Positions 48,502 to 49,201 of a stretch of 49,201 nt of DNA are shown one piece after another (position 1 is the stretch's first letter; every line of letters begins with the position of its first letter). The stretch comes from JBDRGD01 sp043818095 (GTDB lineage: Bacteria > Chloroflexota > Dehalococcoidia > Dehalococcoidales > RBG-16-60-22), in the NCBI GenBank assembly GCA_043818095.1, contig JBDRGD010000104.1:1-49201 (forward strand), in the 5' to 3' direction. Both the position numbers and the translations under genes were made by a program. A model generated the notes under the pieces. That model was not told where the DNA came from. It searched no databases and worked only from the letters and a program-made list of their open reading frames with translations.

Positions 48502-49201
48502 TCACCCGAAATATCTCTCTATCGCCGCCGCCAGCCCCTGCTCCTCCACGTCCCCGGTCACGAAATCGGCAATCTCCTTGAGCTCCTCGGGCGCGTTCCC
48601 CATGGCGACGCCCTCCCCCGCGGCGGCCAGGAGAGACAGGTCGTTCAGCCCGTCGCCCACCGCCACGATTTCCGCCACCGTGACCCCCAAATGTTCCGCG
48701 AGCTGACCCAAAGCCCTGCCCTTGGAGACGCGGGGGGCGAGGATATTGTGAAAGACCACCCCGGGATAGGCGGGCGTCCGCGCCGGGGAAAAGTGCACCT
48801 TCCCGCCGAAATGCTCCTGGAAAAGCGCCGCCTGAGCAAACTCTCCGGCGGTGGTACTCACCAGCCCCACCTTGACGATGCGCTCCCGGGCGACCACCAG
48901 GTCGAAATCCGCGAACTCGGGTTCTACGGTAAAATACTTGCGGTGCGCCGCCGTGGACCAGGTCTCCCGCGCGGCGAAATACTCCGTGGTGCTGAAAAGC
49001 TCCAGGTCGATTCCCCTCCCCCGGGCGAAAGCCACCATTTCCTCCACCACGGCTCTACCCAGCGGGGTGACGGACACCTCGTGGCTGAGGTCGTGGTGGC
49101 CCACCACCGCCCCGTCGAAGAAGATGGGATCGCTGTCCAGGGAAAGCCGCGCCAGGACCCGCCGGCAGGAGCGGAACGACCGCCCGGTGGAGAGCGCCAC
49201 C
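48502..49201 (-). CDS. Cof-type HAD-superfamily hydrolase (N-terminus outside the window)
   Basis: The frame is open through the window edge, so the N-terminal DxDGT nucleophile motif is not visible. The visible 232 residues contain ALSTGRSFRS (motif II, the Thr/Ser region), a cap domain (about 60-150), a Lys in SKGRALGQLAEHLG (motif III) and GDGLNDLSLLAAAGEGVAMGNAPEELK (motif IV, first 15 residues key), the standard end of Cof-type phosphatases. These act on sugar phosphates and related metabolites. Confidence 0.92.
   Translation of the reverse strand, partial: VALSTGRSFRSCRRVLARLSLDSDPIFFDGAVVGHHDLSHEVSVTPLGRAVVEEMVAFARGRGIDLELFSTTEYFAARETWSTAAHRKYFTVEPEFADFDLVVARERIVKVGLVSTTAGEFAQAALFQEHFGGKVHFSPARTPAYPGVVFHNILAPRVSKGRALGQLAEHLGVTVAEIVAVGDGLNDLSLLAAAGEGVAMGNAPEELKEIADFVTGDVEEQGLAAAIERYFG

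Overview
The window is a contig fragment of a Chloroflexota bacterium, most likely from the Dehalococcoidia. I infer this from gene content and sequence style, not from a search. The pointers are: EF-Tu with a GLTIAI switch region and a Cys-rich CxC-x4-CxxC insert; a DRG/TGS-type GTPase and an archaeal-style winged-helix regulator; a type IV pilus set with no secretin or PilP gene (monoderm style); a TRAP transporter beside a DUF1445 protein; and dispersed palindromic GTCATTGCGAG repeats. Base composition is GC-rich and even. I saw no phage, IS element or CRISPR array.

Layout. 1-5281: end of a rhomboid protease, then a translation operon (tRNA-Thr(TGT), tRNA-Tyr, tRNA-Thr(GGT), tuf, rpmG, secE, nusG, rplK, rplA, L10 leader, rplJ, rplL). 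5282-12568: small membrane and lipoprotein genes, a ComM-like ATPase, a PAP2-like membrane protein, prfA-prmC and etfBA. 12569-17535: a NEW3-domain protein with an ABC exporter, and a divergent-type EF-G. 17536-24838: a tripartite TRAP transporter plus DUF1445, then a minus-strand run (SpoIIM-like, nitroreductase, Pcm, small membrane protein, Xer recombinase). 24839-33116: type IV pilus genes pilB, pilC, pilO, a pilM-pilN fusion, pilT, a prepilin and the prepilin peptidase. 33117-39741: a regulatory stretch with a winged-helix protein, an RHH-like protein, a GH3-type adenylase, a 1001-residue 7TM-GAF-GAF-GGDEF-HD-GYP protein and a LuxR-type regulator with an atypical receiver. 39742-49201: uvrC, a DRG-like GTPase, dodecin, an RNA methyltransferase, a NifU domain, msrA, RidA, a VWA/MoxR pair and a truncated HAD phosphatase.

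The strongest discovery is at 44749-45576. This is a peptide methionine sulfoxide reductase A whose catalytic cysteine codon is an in-frame TGA. A 6-bp hairpin with a GGUUU loop starts 13 nt after the TGA, and its loop begins 19 nt after it, as expected of a bacterial SECIS. It is read here as a membrane-anchored selenoprotein MsrA with Sec65 and a single cysteine, Cys265, as possible resolving partner. Standard gene calling would break it into a 64-residue peptide and an N-terminally truncated reductase.

A second theme is possible coordinate control of surface functions. Palindromes of the type GGGACTATAGTCCC, which fit the consensus of DosR-type NarL/LuxR regulators, or weaker relatives of it, lie in front of pilB, the winged-helix gene, the c-di-GMP gene and the NEW3/ABC operon. 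A LuxR-type regulator is encoded directly after the c-di-GMP gene. Everything about this regulon is inference.
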